The position numbers and the translations under genes were made by a program. Positions 60,624 to 64,000 of a stretch of 64,000 bases of DNA are shown in pieces. This stretch comes from Vibrio diazotrophicus. GTDB lineage: Bacteria > Pseudomonadota > Gammaproteobacteria > Enterobacterales > Vibrionaceae. The notes under the pieces are model-generated. The model did not search any database. It was given only the letters and a program-made list of their open reading frames with translations, and was not told the DNA's origin. The DNA is taken from contig NZ_CP151842.1 of assembly GCF_038452265.1 (NCBI RefSeq), positions 744,001 to 808,000 of the forward strand. Reading direction: 5' to 3'. The first letter of the stretch is position 1; each line of letters starts with the position of its first letter.

Positions 60624-61757
60624 CTACTTATTGAAGTGAACGACAGAGCGAATACTTTCGCCAGCATGCATCAAATCGAATGCATCGTTGATCTCATCTA
60701 AGGCCATGGTGTGAGTGATAAACTCTTGCAGGCCAAACTCACCAGCAAGGTATTGCTCAACGATGCCCGGAAGTTGTGAACGACCTTTAACGCCGCCAAA
60801 TGCACTACCACGCCACACACGGCCAGTGACCAACTGGAATGGGCGAGTAGAGATCTCTTGACCTGCGCCAGCAACACCGATGATAACGGATTCGCCCCAG
60901 CCCTTATGGCAGCATTCGAGCGCTTGGCGCATCACGTTGACGTTACCAATACATTCAAATGAGAAGTCCACGCCACCGTCTGTCATCTCAACAATCACTT
61001 CCTGAATCGGCTTATCGAAGTGTTGTGGATTGATACAATCTGTCGCACCAAGTTGTTTCGCTAGTTCGAATTTCTTCTCGTTGATATCGATACCTATAAT
61101 GCGGCTTGCGCCGACCATGCGAGCACCGATAATCGCCGAAAGACCAATACCGCCTAAACCGAAGATAGCGACAGTGTCGCCTTTCTTCACTTTAGCGGTA
61201 TTCATTACCGCGCCCATACCTGTTGTGACACCGCAACCTAATAGACAGATTTCTTCTAGTGGTGCTTCTTTATTCACTTTCGCAAGAGAAATCTCAGGCA
61301 GTACAGTGTATTCAGAGAAGGTTGAGCAACCCATGTAGTGATAAATAGGCTGACCATCTTTGTAAAAACGAGTTGTGCCGTCTGGCATCAGGCCTCTACC
61401 TTGGGTAGCGCGAACTGCTTGGCACAGGTTAGTCTTACCTGATTTACAGAACTTACACTCGCCACATTCCGCTGTGTAAAGTGGGATGACGTGATCACCG
61501 ACTTCTACAGAAGTAACACCTTCGCCCACCATCTCAACAATACCGCCACCTTCGTGACCAAGAATTGATGGGAACACGCCTTCTGGGTCTTCGCCGGATA
61601 ACGTGAATGCATCAGTATGACAAACACCTGATGCCACAATTCGTACTAACACTTCACCTTTACGAGGAAGCATGACATCCACTTCTTCGATTTTAAGAGG
61701 TTGGTTTGGACCCCACGCAACCGCAGCGCGTGATTTTATGAATTTGTCTTGTGACAT
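60624..61757 (-). CDS. frmA: S-(hydroxymethyl)glutathione dehydrogenase / class III alcohol dehydrogenase
   Basis: 377 residues. Catalytic zinc ligands are in ASGVCHTDAF and LGHEGGG, structural zinc in CGECKFCKSGKTNLC, and the NAD fold is GLGGIGLSAIIGARMVGA. It oxidises S-hydroxymethylglutathione (from formaldehyde and glutathione) to S-formylglutathione, the substrate of the next gene. AGGATG precedes the ATG. Normal length. Confidence 0.97.
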   Translation of the reverse strand: MSQDKFIKSRAAVAWGPNQPLKIEEVDVMLPRKGEVLVRIVASGVCHTDAFTLSGEDPEGVFPSILGHEGGGIVEMVGEGVTSVEVGDHVIPLYTAECGECKFCKSGKTNLCQAVRATQGRGLMPDGTTRFYKDGQPIYHYMGCSTFSEYTVLPEISLAKVNKEAPLEEICLLGCGVTTGMGAVMNTAKVKKGDTVAIFGLGGIGLSAIIGARMVGASRIIGIDINEKKFELAKQLGATDCINPQHFDKPIQEVIVEMTDGGVDFSFECIGNVNVMRQALECCHKGWGESVIIGVAGAGQEISTRPFQLVTGRVWRGSAFGGVKGRSQLPGIVEQYLAGEFGLQEFITHTMALDEINDAFDLMHAGESIRSVVHFNK

Positions 61758-61907
61758 GTGGTCATCCTTTTAATCAATAACGAGGAGTGTTTGGTGTACT
61801 CCCAACACCATCAGTAGTCTTTTAGTATAGAAGCTTCTCTTTGGTTAATAATTGGGTGAAAATGAGAATAACTTTTACACTATTGTAATAATCAAAAAGA
61901 GTTGTTG

Positions 61908-62792
61908 ATGGCAGGTTGGGAAGGAATTAACGAGTTTATTGCGGTCGCTGAGTGTGGAAGCTTCACTCAGGCCTCGCTGCGCTTAAACACTTCGGTGGCG
62001 AATATCAGTCGCCGTGTCGCAACGCTTGAAGAGCGACTGAAAGTGAAGTTGCTGGTAAGAACGACACGTAAAGTGTCTCTGACTGAAGCAGGGCTGGTTT
62101 ACTTTCAGCAATGTCGAGTGTTGGTTGAAGGTTTAGAGCAAGCAGAGCAAACCGTTACTCAGATGCAGCAAACGCCGCAAGGCAAACTCAAAGTGACTGC
62201 ACCAGTGACTTACGGAGAGCAAAAAATTGCGCCTCTACTTCATCAGTTTCTTCAGCAACATGAACAGCTAAATTTAGAGTTAGTGCTCACTAACCAAAAG
62301 CTCGACTTAATTGAACAAGGTGTCGATTTGGCAATCCGTTTGGGGCAGTTAGACGATTCCAGTTTTCGGGCTAAGAAACTGAGTAATCGACAGTTATATG
62401 TTTGTGCAACGCCAGAATACCTGTCTCGCTTCGGCGTGCCTCATACATTGTCTGAGCTAAATAAACATCAATGTTTGATTGGAACTTATGATCACTGGCG
62501 TTTCAAGGAACACGGCCAGTCACGCTCTATTCGGGTGAAAGGTAATATTAACTGCAATAGCGGGATCGTTCTGTTGGATGCTGCACTGCGCGGAATGGGC
62601 ATGGTTCAGCTACCGGATTACTACGTAAGTGAACACTTAGCGTCAGGAGCATTAGTCGAAGTACTTCCTTCATATCGTGATGACAGAGAAGGTGTGTGGG
62701 CGCTTTATCCCCATAATCGGCATCTATCGGCCAAAGTCCGCCTGCTGGTGGATTACCTTGCGAAAAGCTTATCAGCCGAAGCTGTTGTATAA
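61908..62792 (+). CDS. LysR-family transcriptional regulator
   Basis: 294 residues. The winged helix-turn-helix (FIAVAECGSFTQASLRLNTSVANISRRVATLEERLKVKLLVRTTRKVSLTEAG) and the C-terminal type 2 periplasmic-binding-like sensor (about 90-290) are complete. It is divergent from frmA with about 150 bases between, so it probably controls the formaldehyde genes; ligand unknown. The frame is open to a TTG at 61902; ATG 61908 is preferred. Confidence 0.93.
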   Translation: MAGWEGINEFIAVAECGSFTQASLRLNTSVANISRRVATLEERLKVKLLVRTTRKVSLTEAGLVYFQQCRVLVEGLEQAEQTVTQMQQTPQGKLKVTAPVTYGEQKIAPLLHQFLQQHEQLNLELVLTNQKLDLIEQGVDLAIRLGQLDDSSFRAKKLSNRQLYVCATPEYLSRFGVPHTLSELNKHQCLIGTYDHWRFKEHGQSRSIRVKGNINCNSGIVLLDAALRGMGMVQLPDYYVSEHLASGALVEVLPSYRDDREGVWALYPHNRHLSAKVRLLVDYLAKSLSAEAVV

Positions 62793-62842
62793 TTTCGTCC
62801 AATAAAGGGCAAACAAACCCAAGTCCAACAAGAGAGAGAATA

Positions 62843-63370
62843 ATGACGGAATCCCAAGCGGAATTTAGCCCACAAGACGAAGACTTTATGCGCCAAGCGA
62901 TGGCTTTAGCCGCTAAGGCTGAAGAGCAAGGAGAAGTTCCTGTAGGCGCGGTATTGGTTAAAGATGGGGAAATCATTGCTCAAGGCTGGAACCGTTCAAT
63001 TGGCAATCATGATGCAACGGCTCACGCTGAAATTCAGGTATTACGTCAGGCGGGAGAGAAGTTAGAAAACTATCGCCTGTTAGATACAACTTTGTATGTC
63101 ACGTTGGAACCTTGTCCTATGTGTGCTGGCGCTTTATTGCATAGTCGAGTAAAGCGAATTGTCTATGGTGCTCCTGACCTTAAAGCCGGTGCCGCAGGTA
63201 CGGTATTGAACATCTTTGACAGCCCTGCGGCTTATCACTACGCCACGATAGAAAAAGGTTTATTAGAGGATGAGTGTCGCCAGCAGTTACAGGCCTTCTT
63301 CAAGCGTCGTCGCAAAGAAATTAAAGCATTAAAAGATGAACAGAAACGAGATCAAACGGTTGAGAAATAA
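62843..63370 (+). CDS. tadA: tRNA adenosine(34) deaminase TadA
   Basis: 175 residues: the deaminase active site His-Ala-Glu in ATAHAEIQVLR, and zinc cysteines in EPCPMCAGALLHSRVKRIVYGA. It converts A34 to inosine in tRNA-Arg(ACG). GAGAGAG lies upstream of the ATG. The C-terminal 20 residues are basic, common in gammaproteobacterial TadA. Confidence 0.97.
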   Translation: MTESQAEFSPQDEDFMRQAMALAAKAEEQGEVPVGAVLVKDGEIIAQGWNRSIGNHDATAHAEIQVLRQAGEKLENYRLLDTTLYVTLEPCPMCAGALLHSRVKRIVYGAPDLKAGAAGTVLNIFDSPAAYHYATIEKGLLEDECRQQLQAFFKRRRKEIKALKDEQKRDQTVEK

Positions 63371-63443
63371 AAGTAACAAGTGGGAAGTTGCGGGATAGAA
63401 CGAAATAAGACGAGTGAATAAAACGATTGGTAGTGGGTCTTTG

Positions 63444-63471
63444 GCAAACATCTACATTCGTAGATGTTTGC
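63444..63471. terminator. Perfect 12-bp hairpin after tadA
   Basis: GCAAACATCTAC / GTAGATGTTTGC with a 4-base loop (ATTC), followed by GTCCCTAAAA. No T-run on either strand, so it may be a dispersed repeat or mRNA 3' structure rather than an intrinsic terminator. Confidence 0.5.
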
Positions 63472-63491
63472 GTCCCTAAAATATCAGCTGA

Positions 63492-63626
63492 TTACAAGTA
63501 CTGTTCTTCCAAATGTACATACGCTCGATGACGTGCTAGCACTTTCTTTTTTGTATTGGCTAGCATACGGCGACGGCGGTTAGCTGATACTGCTTTGTTA
63601 AGGAGTTTAGGCCTACGTTTAAGCAT
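63492..63626 (-). CDS. Small basic protein (44 residues)
   Basis: A short gene that is easily missed. It encodes MLKRRPKLLNKAVSANRRRR and a Lys/Arg-rich middle (TKKKVLARHRAYVHLEEQYL), strongly basic and probably helical, so it may bind nucleic acid. GGGGGA lies 8 bases before the ATG. Function unknown. It lies between tadA and the mltF-like gene. Confidence 0.62.
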   Translation of the reverse strand: MLKRRPKLLNKAVSANRRRRMLANTKKKVLARHRAYVHLEEQYL

Positions 63627-63806
63627 AAAACGTCCCCCTTTCAGTACTAACTATCACAACAAACCCCAATTATTCATCCAATCAGGGCGCCAAACTATCA
63701 AACTTATTTGACGTTTTTATGTATCCGACTCCTACTTGTTTTTATTTGTAGAGTAAGAGCGGATGCACATATCTATTTATGGGTTCCGAAGAAAAAAATC
63801 AAGTGT

Positions 63807-64000
63807 TTATTTTTGAATTGATGCAGGGTTATCGCTTGTCGATTCTTCTTGCTCAGAATCTAAGCTCTCTTCATCGTTTTGCGAATCATCAATAGACTCA
63901 TCAAGGGTACTTTCATCACTTTCATCCTCTTCCGGTAAATGAATCACCGTGATGTCATCGGTGCCAGATTCGACGCTAACCACTTTCTGTTGCTCTAAAT
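63807..64000 (-). CDS. mltF: Acidic C-terminal tail, probably of MltF (5' part outside window)
   Basis: The minus-strand frame is open from the window edge to a stop at 63807-63809. It encodes 63 residues with VVSVESGTDDITVIHLPEEDE followed by a low-complexity Asp/Glu/Ser tail. In many gammaproteobacteria mltF (membrane-bound lytic transglycosylase F) lies next to tadA, and vibrio MltF proteins may end in an acidic tail; no catalytic part is visible here. The name comes from gene order only. Confidence 0.5.
   Translation of the reverse strand, partial: LEQQKVVSVESGTDDITVIHLPEEDESDESTLDESIDDSQNDEESLDSEQEESTSDNPASIQK

Noticed and set aside
1..64000. CRISPR array
   Set aside because: No run of regularly spaced repeats and no cas genes were seen.
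63807..64000. Calling this tail a separate acidic protein
   Set aside because: The frame is open to the window edge, and the tail is more simply the C-terminus of a longer gene, probably mltF.

Overview
The window looks like a Vibrio chromosome. The evidence is a tmRNA with the tag ANDENYALAA next to smpB, the run ratA-rnfH / bamE-recN / nadK / grpE-dnaK-dnaJ, a minor type IV pilin cluster after dnaJ, and several families that are common in vibrios (DUF2787, Cache-GGDEF proteins). From memory, V. cholerae has the same core order beside the VPI-1 insertion site (integrase, ssrA, smpB, ratA, rnfH, bamE, recN, nadK, grpE, dnaK, dnaJ, pilE). No database search was possible.

Region 1 (1-1960) is the chromosomal left flank. 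It holds the 3' part of an IS21-family element (istA cut by the window edge, then istB) and a strong minus-strand terminator. Region 2 (about 1967-31372) is a genomic island of about 29.4 kb in the 3' end of ssrA. A one-base-shorter copy of the tmRNA 3' end lies at 1967-1979, the P4-type integrase abuts ssrA at the other end, and both ends carry paired GTGTACC repeats with a 12-bp period. Its cargo, left to right: an unknown 419-residue protein; three tandem Gp2/YfjJ-like proteins, each behind a hairpin that ends at its start codon; an AlpA-type regulator; an RNase H; a GGDEF-EAL protein and a PAS-GGDEF protein; a chimeric scar made of two gene remnants; a Cache-GGDEF cyclase; a chemoreceptor; a minus-strand cassette (radC, two DUF2787 genes, a small membrane protein, a WYL-type regulator with two likely operators, a lipoprotein, a small exported protein); two unknown proteins; a complete type I restriction-modification system (hsdM-hsdS-hsdR); and the integrase.

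Region 3 (31359-45103) is core: ssrA, smpB, ratA-rnfH, bamE, recN with two LexA boxes, nadK, grpE and dnaK with sigma-32-type promoters, and dnaJ. Between recN and nadK sits a tryptophan catabolism operon (a candidate tnaC leader, tnaA, a tnaB/mtr-type permease, ridA) plus a small membrane protein. RidA hydrolyses 2-aminoacrylate, the intermediate released by beta-eliminating enzymes such as tryptophanase.

Region 4 (45125-56264) is a sugar-acid utilisation locus: a LacI-family regulator, two ABC permeases, a GH88 unsaturated glucuronyl hydrolase, the ABC ATPase, a DUF624/YesL-like protein, a solute-binding protein, a heparinase II/III-like protein and a DUF2264 protein. The enzymes lack signal peptides, so uronate oligosaccharides are probably imported and cut inside the cell. 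The locus lies between dnaJ and the pilin genes, which I recall as adjacent in V. cholerae.

Region 5 (56308-64000) holds pilE, the overlapping set fimT-pilW-pilX-pilV, formaldehyde detoxification genes (S-formylglutathione hydrolase and class III alcohol dehydrogenase) with a divergent LysR regulator, tadA, an unlisted 44-residue basic protein, and the acidic tail of what is probably mltF.
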